11,480 bases of DNA from Gallionellaceae bacterium (GCA_947445045.1 CANFCA010000011.1:1-11480), one strand, 5' to 3'. Positions 1 through 6,595 are shown, numbered from the stretch's first letter. Made by a program: numbers and translations. The notes: generated by a model not told the origin, from the sequence alone.

Positions 1-233
1 CGCCGATTAGACAGTGCCAATACTTCGACGATGAATTGTCTTTGCCCGATGTTGATGGTGGGCATATCACCAAGGGTCAAGGTGTTAGCAGGCTTGACGC
101 GCATTTCATTGATTAGAATTTTGCCACACTCAACCGCATCCGCTGCAAGTGAACGCGTTTTGAAGAAGCGTGCAGCACACAGCCATTTATCAATGCGAAA
201 TTTCTCAGTATCTTCTTCAAGTTGTTTCGCCAT
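1..233 (-). CDS. hslR: Hsp15-like S4-domain RNA-binding protein, partial (C-terminus beyond window)
   Basis: This reading frame opens at the ATG complementary to 231-233 and stays open to the left edge, so the C-terminal part is missing. The visible 77 residues begin MAKQLEEDTEKFRIDKWLCA and form an S4 RNA-binding fold: the RIDKWLCAARFFKTRS helix-turn segment, then an AVECGKILIN strand and a VKPANTLTLGD turn, about residues 13-60. This order is characteristic of HslR/Hsp15, which in E. coli binds free 50S subunits carrying stalled nascent chains and helps rescue them after heat shock. Only weak ribosome-binding potential precedes the start. The gene lies 12 nt downstream of a small gene on the same strand, which suggests co-transcription. 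The S4 domain call is firm. The Hsp15 assignment is by family resemblance, since other short S4 proteins exist and the basic C-terminal tail cannot be seen. Confidence 0.85.
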   Translation of the reverse strand, partial: MAKQLEEDTEKFRIDKWLCAARFFKTRSLAADAVECGKILINEMRVKPANTLTLGDMPTINIGQRQFIVEVLALSNR

Positions 234-245
234 ATTCAGCCCGCA

Positions 246-506
246 TTACTTCAATAACGGATGATCTTTCGGCAGTTGCTTCACATACCACATCGTCAAT
301 TTATGCCGCAAAGATTTTTCGGCAACTTGATCTTCAGGCAATGCCTGCATGACTTTATCGTGAACCATTAGCCGGTAGAGATACAACAACTTCTCGCTGG
401 CGGAATCGGTTGCTTCAAACTCGACCACCCCACGCCCTTCGGCATATTTGATACCGGCAAGCATCGCTACTTTGTACAACTCTGCTTCATGCTTTAATTT
501 CTTCAT
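246..506 (-). CDS. Small conserved hypothetical protein, possibly DUF5062 family
   Basis: An 86-residue protein starting MKKLKHEAELYKVAMLAGIK and ending QLPKDHPLLK. It is charged, mostly predicted helical, and has no cysteine, signal peptide or membrane segment, so it should be cytoplasmic. A GGAG-type ribosome-binding sequence about 10 nt upstream supports the start. The MKKLKHEAEL..A...GI.YAEGRG opening recalls the small proteins classified as DUF5062, but that match is from memory and is tentative. No function is known. It sits 12 nt upstream of the HslR-like gene on the same strand, so the two are probably one transcript. A role near ribosome-associated stress functions would be a guess from position only. 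The 158 bp to the divergent thioredoxin-like gene should hold its promoter, but I see no convincing -10/-35 pair. Confidence 0.75.
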   Translation of the reverse strand: MKKLKHEAELYKVAMLAGIKYAEGRGVVEFEATDSASEKLLYLYRLMVHDKVMQALPEDQVAEKSLRHKLTMWYVKQLPKDHPLLK

Positions 507-664
507 GGTGGGTGGTCTCCGTCACTGATGGAACGTTCTGCTTATGTGCAAAACAGTTTAGTATTCCAGCCTGCATTGAATGTAATTCTAATGTGAAGTG
601 GGTGCCCTTTGGATTTATTTTGATTGGTTATTAAATTCGATTAACTATATAGAGGTAATTTGTC

Positions 665-1072
665 TTGAGCGCTTTTACTTTTAATGTTGAGGAGGCTGAC
701 TTCGATCAGTTCGTTGTGTCGCCATCGCATTTAACACCAGTGCTGGTGGATATTAGTGCGGAATGGTGTGCGCCATGTCGAGTATTGACACCGCTGTTGC
801 ACAAGCTGGTAGCGTCATACGACGGTCGGTTCCTACTGGGAATAGTCGATGCCGACGAAAATATGAAGATTGCTGGGCGACACAAGGTGCGTGGTTTTCC
901 TACTGTAATTGCTTACAGTCACGGCGTGGAAATTGATCGCTTTCATAGTGCGCAGAGCGAGGGATTTTTACGAAGCTTCATTGATGGTGTGATTGAGCGG
1001 CATGAAACGATTGACTTGCAGACCAGCACTGAGGGTCCTGCTGGGCAGGATGCGGGGAAAGATATTCTTTAG
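665..1072 (+). CDS. Thioredoxin-domain protein with CAPC active site
   Basis: A 135-residue cytoplasmic protein with a single thioredoxin fold over about residues 5-112. The redox motif is W34-C-A-P-C38 within SAEWCAPCRV, and the cis-proline loop is GFPT (P79). The core strands PVLVDISAEW and LLGIVDADEN match the thioredoxin fold closely. The active-site dipeptide is Ala-Pro instead of the classic Gly-Pro, which can shift redox potential. A polar tail of about 23 residues follows the fold; it is longer than classic thioredoxin (about 108 residues) but shorter than the TPR-bearing CnoX/YbbN proteins whose N-terminal domain it resembles. Translation appears to start at a TTG, with AGAGG (651-655) 9 nt upstream; no ATG is suitably placed. 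It stands alone and converges on the cytochrome-porin gene. It probably reduces disulfides, but its partner is unknown. APS reductase, encoded further along, needs a thiol donor, so a link is possible but unproven. Confidence 0.85.
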   Translation: MSAFTFNVEEADFDQFVVSPSHLTPVLVDISAEWCAPCRVLTPLLHKLVASYDGRFLLGIVDADENMKIAGRHKVRGFPTVIAYSHGVEIDRFHSAQSEGFLRSFIDGVIERHETIDLQTSTEGPAGQDAGKDIL

Positions 1073-1084
1073 CTCAAACAACAA

Positions 1085-1100
1085 GGGAGCCTAAGCTCCC
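1085..1100 (-). terminator. Hairpin between convergent genes, likely terminator of the cytochrome-porin gene
   Basis: A perfect 6-bp GC-rich stem (GGGAGC / GCTCCC) with a 4-nt loop lies between the thioredoxin-like and cytochrome-porin stop codons. Read on the minus strand it is followed by the T-rich run TTGTTGTTTG, as expected of an intrinsic terminator for the gene at 1132-2475. On the plus strand no T-run follows, so it would be a weak terminator in that direction. Confidence 0.6.
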
Positions 1101-1131
1101 CTGTGCGTAACTACAATTTAGTACCTGAAAT

Positions 1132-2475
1132 TTAGAACAGCGTGAACAAATTAAGTGTGGCTGTCTTGCTGCCAGTAGCAAGCTTATTGGCATTGTTGTT
1201 AGCAGTCCAATAGCTACCGCTTGCGATAGTGTATGACAGAGATGCCAGCATGTTTTGCGATAGCTTGTAGGTACCTGTCATCATGATTGCATTGTCAGCT
1301 TCGTTAGAACCTGCGCCGTCATCAATTCCACTTTGGCCACGACGAATAGCCGCACCCACAGTGGCTATTCCGGGAAGTACGCCGACTTCAGCAGAAATGT
1401 TGAAGGAGCTTTTAGTTAAAGTGTTGGGGTTGTAAGAGTTGTAAACAGTAGCATCAGCAGGTGCCGTTGCATAGCTAGCATAAATACCTACGGGTTTATT
1501 GCGCCAATCACCCTGTAGTTGCCCGTCAATTGCAGTTGCTTTGGTAGAAGCAATCGCAGCCGTTGTAGTAGTAAGCGGAACGGTCAAATCTGTCGCACTC
1601 AGGGAGCTGCCGCTCCAACTTTGAATACCTACCCCAACCTCCCAGCCAGCCACATCAATAAAGCCAGCTGCTCGCAAGTAAGTAGAGTCTAGTCCTGCAC
1701 CCATTAAGCTACCTGAGCCAGAAGTATTGTTGCCACCTGTGAGGTCGCCCGTACCCAATTGGTTATATTTTGTGAAATTAATGAAGCCGGTGGGATTGCT
1801 GGCTACTAATGAATAACCTGTTGCAGCAGCACCCGTGCCGATAAATTGCTGCGCAGAAATAGTAGTAGTGTGCGCGCCATTGAAGCCGCCCACACTGCTC
1901 ATTTGATGAACCGCACATGCGCCGGTATTCAACAATTCAAATCCATAAGACGCGCCCTGTGCATTCGTTGTGAAGGGGACGATGCCAGCCCGAGCACTAT
2001 CAGCCACTTCAAACAAAATGGGCATTTTTGCTGAGCTTTGATCTGCAGGGCCTAGTAAACCTACTTCGGTTAAGAAGCCTGCATTTTCATTGATGCGGCC
2101 ACCAAAAAACAGGGATAGCTCACCACTATGACCCGGTGTATAAAATGTACCGTTGCCGTCATTGCGCGTTCCCGGAAATGAGGGGCTGGCATCCTTTGCG
2201 TTGGTTCTTTCATAACCCAAGGTAGTTAACCCAGCCATATTCAAGTTGCTGGGAATCGAAAGGCGGTCACCGTCAACTTTTGATTGAACTCCCATCATTG
2301 TGAATGCATTGGTTTTAAATGCGCGACCAAAGGCATTCAACATCGGAAAGTGCTGATAGTGACAGGCTGAACATTCCATACCGGTTTGCCGAGCAAACAA
2401 TGGAAGCGCCGAAGCTTGAGGAATAAATAGCGTCGCAGCTAATACCGTTGCCAAAATAAACATAATTCTTTTCAT
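1132..2475 (-). CDS. Cyc2-like fused monoheme cytochrome c / outer-membrane porin
   Basis: A 447-residue exported protein. Residues 1-23 are a signal peptide (MKRIMF, hydrophobic core, cleavage likely after ASA). A short heme domain follows immediately: PLFARQTGMECSACHYQHFP, with the single c-type heme site C35-S-A-C38-H39 (codons at 2359-2373), then LNAFGRAFK. The rest is rich in Gly, Ser, Thr and Asn with alternating patterns and ends in the aromatic-rich NLFTLF, whose terminal Phe is typical of outer-membrane beta-barrels. A heme domain at the mouth of a barrel, total size just over 400 residues, and the FARQTG..C..CH....P.LN.FGR.FK signature all match the Cyc2 superfamily, whose studied members carry electrons from extracellular Fe(II) inward. 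AAGGGAG lies 5 nt before the ATG. It is transcribed away from the cysB-type gene, 221 nt downstream of that gene's stop. The cytochrome-porin architecture is fairly secure. Iron oxidation is an inference, because many relatives are uncharacterised. Confidence 0.7.
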   Translation of the reverse strand: MKRIMFILATVLAATLFIPQASALPLFARQTGMECSACHYQHFPMLNAFGRAFKTNAFTMMGVQSKVDGDRLSIPSNLNMAGLTTLGYERTNAKDASPSFPGTRNDGNGTFYTPGHSGELSLFFGGRINENAGFLTEVGLLGPADQSSAKMPILFEVADSARAGIVPFTTNAQGASYGFELLNTGACAVHQMSSVGGFNGAHTTTISAQQFIGTGAAATGYSLVASNPTGFINFTKYNQLGTGDLTGGNNTSGSGSLMGAGLDSTYLRAAGFIDVAGWEVGVGIQSWSGSSLSATDLTVPLTTTTAAIASTKATAIDGQLQGDWRNKPVGIYASYATAPADATVYNSYNPNTLTKSSFNISAEVGVLPGIATVGAAIRRGQSGIDDGAGSNEADNAIMMTGTYKLSQNMLASLSYTIASGSYWTANNNANKLATGSKTATLNLFTLF

Positions 2476-2536
2476 GATTACTCCCTTATTTTATTTATTA
2501 CTACGTGTGGCGATATGAAAAAATGTAGCCTAAGTG

Positions 2537-2550
2537 ATATGCGGCCATAT
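2537..2550. promoter_or_regulatory. Inverted repeat upstream of the cytochrome-porin gene, candidate operator
   Basis: The 221-nt gap between the cysB-type gene and the cytochrome-porin gene contains the dyad ATATG-CGGC-CATAT, about 62-75 nt upstream of the cytochrome ATG. Short AT-rich dyads at this distance are typical of regulator sites, including LysR-family boxes. Nothing in the sequence says which regulator binds, and a 5-bp arm could arise by chance. I see no convincing -10/-35 pair in the gap and no clear terminator after the cysB-type gene. Confidence 0.25.
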
Positions 2551-2696
2551 GTCTTATCGGCATTGATTCAGCTTTCTTAAGGGTAAGCCGGTTATTAAAT
2601 GATTGCGATGATGCTTTTGGCATACGGAATAAAGCTGAGTATTGGCATTTTATGCGATCATAAGTTTACTTTAGTGGTGTCCGATTATTGCTTGCT

Positions 2697-3620
2697 CTAG
2701 GCGATATGCATGGCTTCTTCTACAATTTTGCGAGTGAGGTGCGGCGCGAACAGTTCCATAAAATCGTATGTGTAGCCTCGCAGGTACTCATTTTTTCGCA
2801 ATGCAATTTTGGTGGTGCTAGGATTAAACAGATGCGCGGCATCAATCATACGCAGGTGTTTGTCCCGCTCTGGAATGAATGCCATCTTAGCCAAGATGCC
2901 GATACCCAATCCTAATTCCACGTAGGTTTTAATCACGTCGGCATCAATTGCGGTGAGGGCAATATTGGGTTCAATGTGCGCTTTCTCAAAAGCCGCATTG
3001 ATTTTTCCACGTCCGCTAAATGCAAAGTCATAAGTGATGATGGAATACTGAGCAATCTTTGCAAGAGTCAGCTTCTTCTCTTCCAGTAGAGGATGATTGG
3101 GCGGCGTGATCACACAGTGATTCCATTCGTAGCAGGGTAATGTTATGAGTCCATCGTAAAGCGACAGGCTTTCAGTGGCGATACCCATATCCGCTTCACC
3201 GCTCAAAACTTGTTCGGCGATTTGCGTAGGGTTGCCTTGATGCAGACCTAACTTAACTTTCGGGTAACGCTTCATGAATTTCTTGACCACGGGCGGCAAG
3301 GCATAGCGCGCTTGCGTGTGGGTGGTGGCGATGGTCAAGTGGCCGCTATCCTGCGAATGAAATTCTTGTGCAACTTGTTTGAGGTTCCCTGCATCGTGCA
3401 GCATGCGTTGCGCAATTTCAAGAACGGCTTTACCCGGTTCGGTGATGGCTGCGATGCGCTTGCCGTTACGCACGAAGATCTCGATACCCAGCTCTTCTTC
3501 CAGTAGCTTGATCTGTTTGCTCACGCCCGGTTGCGAGGTGTAGAGCGCGCTTGCGGCATCAGAAATCTTCAAACCCTGACGCACGATTTCGTTGAGAAAG
3601 CGCAGTTGTTGTAAATTCAT
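2697..3620 (-). CDS. cysB: CysB-family LysR-type transcriptional regulator
   Basis: A 307-residue LysR-type regulator of the CysB/Cbl branch, which controls sulfur-assimilation genes in response to N-acetylserine and sulfate or thiosulfate. The N-terminal winged helix-turn-helix (residues 1-60) reads MNLQQLRFLNEIVRQ...AASALYTSQPGVSKQIKLLEEELG, close to known CysB proteins. The effector domain starts near residue 93. It carries T100, T102 and Q103 (ATTHTQARY), T149-E150 and W166, the positions recalled as lining the anion pocket in enterobacterial CysB; the recalled T202 is a Ser here. The length is near the roughly 320 residues usual for CysB. The start at 3620 gives the canonical N-terminus, although the ribosome-binding sequence is weak. 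It is divergent from the sulfate-assimilation operon, the classic arrangement of a regulator with its target, so activation of that operon is likely, along with autoregulation. Whether it also controls the cytochrome-porin gene behind it is open. Confidence 0.92.
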   Translation of the reverse strand: MNLQQLRFLNEIVRQGLKISDAASALYTSQPGVSKQIKLLEEELGIEIFVRNGKRIAAITEPGKAVLEIAQRMLHDAGNLKQVAQEFHSQDSGHLTIATTHTQARYALPPVVKKFMKRYPKVKLGLHQGNPTQIAEQVLSGEADMGIATESLSLYDGLITLPCYEWNHCVITPPNHPLLEEKKLTLAKIAQYSIITYDFAFSGRGKINAAFEKAHIEPNIALTAIDADVIKTYVELGLGIGILAKMAFIPERDKHLRMIDAAHLFNPSTTKIALRKNEYLRGYTYDFMELFAPHLTRKIVEEAMHIA

Positions 3621-3697
3621 GGCATCTTTTTAATATAGTAATTAGTTATAAGATACTAACATAAAAGTATTTAGAGATATAAGAGGAGCGACCTAGA
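3621..3697. promoter_or_regulatory. AT-rich divergent control region between cysB and the cys operon
   Basis: This gap between the cysB-type start codon and the leader ORF is strikingly AT-rich, unlike its surroundings. It contains a dyad TTAGT-N8-ACTAA at 3642-3659, with TATAAG inside it at 3647-3652 and a second TATAAG at 3678-3683. The first TATAAG could serve as a -10 for the operon, and TATATT (complement of about 3630-3635) as a -10 for cysB, both without good -35 boxes, as is common at activator-dependent promoters. The arrangement fits a shared CysB-bound divergent promoter. The binding site itself is only inferred. Confidence 0.45.
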
Positions 3698-3727
3698 ATG
3701 CGCGACATAGATTCTATTGGGCTTTGA
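3698..3727 (+). CDS. Nine-codon leader ORF upstream of the TSUP transporter gene
   Basis: A short ORF encoding MRDIDSIGL. It is preceded by the best ribosome-binding sequence in this region, AAGAGGAG (3681-3688), 9 nt before its ATG. It ends in TGA, and the transporter ATG follows after only AGC, in the same reading frame. The transporter ATG has no convincing ribosome-binding sequence of its own, so ribosomes probably load at the leader and reinitiate. The peptide contains no Cys or Met codon beyond the start, so simple cysteine attenuation is not suggested. The alternative is that TGA interrupts what was once an N-terminal extension of the transporter. That seems less likely, because the transporter is complete from its own ATG. 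Confidence 0.4.
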   Translation: MRDIDSIGL

Positions 3728-3730
3728 AGC

Positions 3731-4513
3731 ATGGATTGGTTGTACACGTTATCGGGTTTTCTGGTCGGCTTAATCGTCGGGGTCACTGGTGTAGGTGGCG
3801 GTTCATTGATGACACCTTTGCTGGTGCTGCTTTTTGGAATTTCCCCGGCTACTGCGGTCGGTACAGATTTGTTATACGCCTCGCTGACCAAATCGCTGGG
3901 TGGTTGGGTGAATGCACGGCGCGGTTCGGTGGAATGGAAAGTGGTGGGCTTGCTCAGCTTGGGTAGCTTTCCTGCTGCTGTGATGACTATCGTTTTGCTG
4001 AAATATTTGGCGCTGGATGAAAAGACGATGCGCAGCTTGGTGACCAGCGTGTTGAGTGTGGCCCTGTTGCTAACCGCCAGCGCACTGTTGCTGAAAAGCT
4101 GGATCAAGCAGTTCGCACAGCGCAAGGATGGCAAGGTTTATGAACTGCATCATCGTCATTTACCAGCAGCAACGATTATCACCGGCATTATTGTTGGGAT
4201 GCTGGTGACAATATCTTCGGTTGGGGCGGGTGTGTTGGGTACGGTTGCTTTGCTGTTCCTGTATCCGCGTATGCCAGCAGTGAAAGTAGTGGGTACGGAC
4301 ATTGTGCATGCTGTACCGCTCACGGCTGTGGCTGGGATGGGTCATATGGCTTTGGGTACCGTAGATTTTGTTTTGTTGGGCAGTTTGCTACTGGGCTCGT
4401 TGCCCGGAATATATATCGGCAGTCATTTGAGTGCGAAAGTACCTGAAGCAATATTGCGGCCTGCATTGGCCGCGATGTTGTTGATTATTGGCACTCGGAT
4501 GGCATTGAACTAG
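3731..4513 (+). CDS. TauE/SafE (TSUP) family anion permease of the cys operon
   Basis: A 260-residue, very hydrophobic inner-membrane protein of the TSUP family, which transports sulfite, sulfate, sulfoacetate or related anions. Both family repeats are visible: residues 10-90, with GVTGVGGGSLMTPLL and ATAVGTDLLYASLTKSLGGW, and residues 150-232, with ISSVGAGVLGTVALLF, VVGTDIVHAVPLTAVAGMGH and LGSLPGIYIGS. The hydrophobic profile suggests seven or eight membrane segments, with a basic loop near residues 124-143. The length is normal for the family (about 250-270). The ATG at 3731 gives the usual MDWLY start but lacks a good ribosome-binding sequence and may rely on the leader ORF. It is the first large gene of the operon, 42 nt before the sulfite reductase gene. 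That position suggests either sulfate uptake or export of excess sulfite, and the sequence does not decide between them. Confidence 0.88.
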   Translation: MDWLYTLSGFLVGLIVGVTGVGGGSLMTPLLVLLFGISPATAVGTDLLYASLTKSLGGWVNARRGSVEWKVVGLLSLGSFPAAVMTIVLLKYLALDEKTMRSLVTSVLSVALLLTASALLLKSWIKQFAQRKDGKVYELHHRHLPAATIITGIIVGMLVTISSVGAGVLGTVALLFLYPRMPAVKVVGTDIVHAVPLTAVAGMGHMALGTVDFVLLGSLLLGSLPGIYIGSHLSAKVPEAILRPALAAMLLIIGTRMALN

Positions 4514-4555
4514 TTTTTAGATAGAGATGATTTTGTATTAGTTAGGAGATATGCA

Positions 4556-6595
4556 ATGAGTATTAACCCAAAAGATTTATCCGATCAGGAAGAAATTGAC
4601 CGCCTTGAACAGGCCATTCAGACTTTTCTTGAAGGCAATATTGACCCCGACCGCTTTACGGCTGTGCGACTGCAGCAAGGTGTTTATGGTCAGCGTCAAG
4701 ATGGTGTGAATATGCTGCGCATTAAGATTCCTGGCGGGCGGTTAAATGTAGATCAGATAGAGGCGATCGCCGATGTAACTGAAACTTTTTCACAACGCGG
4801 CATCGCGCATGTGACTACACGCCAAGCGATACAAGTGCATTTCATCCCATTGGCAAAAATGCCCAGCGCGATGCGCCGTTTGGCAAAAGTTAACATGACT
4901 ACGCGCGAAGCTTGCGGCAATACGGTACGCAACATGTCGGCGTGCGCCTTATCTGGTGTCTGCCCTAAAGAGCACGTGGACGTGGCGGCACATATTGATG
5001 GTGCGACGCAGCATTTCTTGCGCAATCCGCTAAATCAGCAAATGCCTCGCAAATTCAAGATTAGTTTTTCTGCCTGTGAGTCGGATTGCGCCCAATCGTT
5101 GTTGCACGATACGGGTGTTATTGCTGTCAAAAAAGACGGCCAGAATGGTTTTATGGTCAAGGCGGGTGGAGGCTTGGGGCATAAGCCACGCGAATCCATT
5201 GTGGTTGAGGAGTTCATACCTGAGCGCGAGTTGTTGTTCTCGTTGGAAGCGCTGGTGACTTTGCACAATAAATATTCCGATCGTACAAAACGAGCCAAGT
5301 CGCGTATCAAATTTTTGGTTGAGCGTTTTGGCGTTGAAGGCTTTCTGGAAAAATATCGCGAGGAATTCGAGCGCACCAAACAGGCACTCGCCGACCAGCC
5401 CTACCCTCAAGGTAAATGGCGTGAACAGACTGGGCAGGAGGTGCCTGGATCGGGTGCGCCGCGCAAGTTGTTTGCGCAGCGTCAGGCAGGTTTGTTTGTA
5501 ATGCCAATCGCCTTACCTATCGGCGATGTGAACCCGGTGCAATTACGAGGCATCGCCCTATTGTTACGCGCACATGGTTTGGATGAAGTACACACCACAC
5601 AAGATCAAAACCTGATCGTCCTCAATGTGCCAGAAAATAAAGTGGTGCCATTGCGTAGTGGTCTGGCTGAGCTGGGTTTGAATGAGCCGGTCATCGGTGA
5701 CAATGTGGTGGCGTGTCCGGGCACGTCGACTTGTCGTTTGGGTATTACTTCTAGCACCGTGCTTGGGCCGTTGTTGTCTGGCGGCAAGGCTGATCTGCGT
5801 ATCCGCGTGTCGGGCTGCCATAACGGTTGCGCGCAACCGGAAACCGGTGATATTGGAATTTACGGTGAAGGTAAGCGTATGCATGGCAAGTTGGTGCCGC
5901 ATTACCAAATGTATTTTGGTGGTAACGGCATGGGCGGCGGAGAGCTGGCTCTTAAAGGCCCGTCCTTGCCAGTAGCGCGAGTTAAACAGGCGATAGCTCG
6001 TGTGCAAAGCGCACATTTGGCGAGTGGTGAGGCGAGCTTTTTTGCCTGGACTCGTGCGCAACAGCCGGATTACTTCAAGCAATTGCTGGCTGATCTGGCT
6101 GAAGTGAAAGCCGAGGAACTGCATAGTGTGATGCAGGATTATGGCAGCACTGCCGATTTCCGTGTATTGCAATTAGGCGGTGGTGAATGTGCGGGTGCAT
6201 CACAAGTGTTGATCGGCGCGAACTTCTTTGAAGCAGCGCACGAGCGTGAATATCGCAACGCACTGGTGTTTCAGCGCAAGTATGACGAAGCGGCGCAGTG
6301 CAATGAAGCGATTTTGCGTTTGTTGGGATCGGGTTTGGCGCAATTGCTAGGTGGGGTTCGTCAGGAAGATTTGAGTAAACTGGCAATTCAGTTACAACAA
6401 CTTTTACCCGGCGTGATTTCCGAGCAGCTCGCACAAGCTGTTACCGCGTTGGCGAATGCCAATGAACTCGATAATGAGGAGCTAGCCGTTATCACTGCGT
6501 TAGTAGATGACTGGACGGTAAAAGTGGCTGCATTCGCGATGCAAAAAGATGCGCAACTTGATTTGACGGAAGCCGCTGCCGGATTGTTAGTGTAG
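4556..6595 (+). CDS. cysI: Sulfite reductase hemoprotein (CysI-type nitrite/sulfite reductase) with C-terminal helical domain
   Basis: A 679-residue cytoplasmic siroheme/4Fe-4S enzyme that reduces sulfite to sulfide with six electrons. Siroheme and anion contacts are all present: R89 (TTRQ), R125 (NTVRN), and K166 and K168 (PRKFKIS), matching the four basic residues of E. coli SiRHP. The usual cluster ligands lie in the C-terminal half: C387-x5-C393 (ACPGTSTC) and C421-x3-C425 (SGCHNGCAQ). Unusually, the N-terminal half also has C130-x5-C136 and C174-x3-C178. Residues from about 535 form an extra helical domain opening with GGGECAGASQ, which makes the protein longer than E. coli CysI (about 570). 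It resembles the HEPN-like tail of sulfite reductases in Bacteroidetes (recalled). GGAG lies 7 nt before the ATG at 4556; the ATG at 4551 is too close. Its place between the transporter and cysH makes assimilatory sulfite reduction far likelier than nitrite reduction. No CysJ flavoprotein is visible, so ferredoxin or another donor is probable. Confidence 0.9.
   Translation: MSINPKDLSDQEEIDRLEQAIQTFLEGNIDPDRFTAVRLQQGVYGQRQDGVNMLRIKIPGGRLNVDQIEAIADVTETFSQRGIAHVTTRQAIQVHFIPLAKMPSAMRRLAKVNMTTREACGNTVRNMSACALSGVCPKEHVDVAAHIDGATQHFLRNPLNQQMPRKFKISFSACESDCAQSLLHDTGVIAVKKDGQNGFMVKAGGGLGHKPRESIVVEEFIPERELLFSLEALVTLHNKYSDRTKRAKSRIKFLVERFGVEGFLEKYREEFERTKQALADQPYPQGKWREQTGQEVPGSGAPRKLFAQRQAGLFVMPIALPIGDVNPVQLRGIALLLRAHGLDEVHTTQDQNLIVLNVPENKVVPLRSGLAELGLNEPVIGDNVVACPGTSTCRLGITSSTVLGPLLSGGKADLRIRVSGCHNGCAQPETGDIGIYGEGKRMHGKLVPHYQMYFGGNGMGGGELALKGPSLPVARVKQAIARVQSAHLASGEASFFAWTRAQQPDYFKQLLADLAEVKAEELHSVMQDYGSTADFRVLQLGGGECAGASQVLIGANFFEAAHEREYRNALVFQRKYDEAAQCNEAILRLLGSGLAQLLGGVRQEDLSKLAIQLQQLLPGVISEQLAQAVTALANANELDNEELAVITALVDDWTVKVAAFAMQKDAQLDLTEAAAGLLV

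Noticed and set aside
31..264. 77-codon plus-strand frame at the left edge
   Set aside because: The opposite strand encodes a clear S4 domain over the same bases.
1890..1925. C-A-V-H segment in the cytochrome-porin as a possible second heme site
   Set aside because: It lacks the second cysteine of a CxxCH motif. Only one heme site is supported.
3646..4134. 162-codon minus-strand frame opposite the TSUP gene
   Set aside because: The product is a low-complexity Ser/Thr/Pro-rich sequence, antisense to a conserved membrane protein, and would cover the divergent promoter region.
5564..6172. 202-codon minus-strand frame inside the sulfite reductase gene
   Set aside because: Shadow of a strongly conserved coding sequence; no domain or ribosome-binding evidence.
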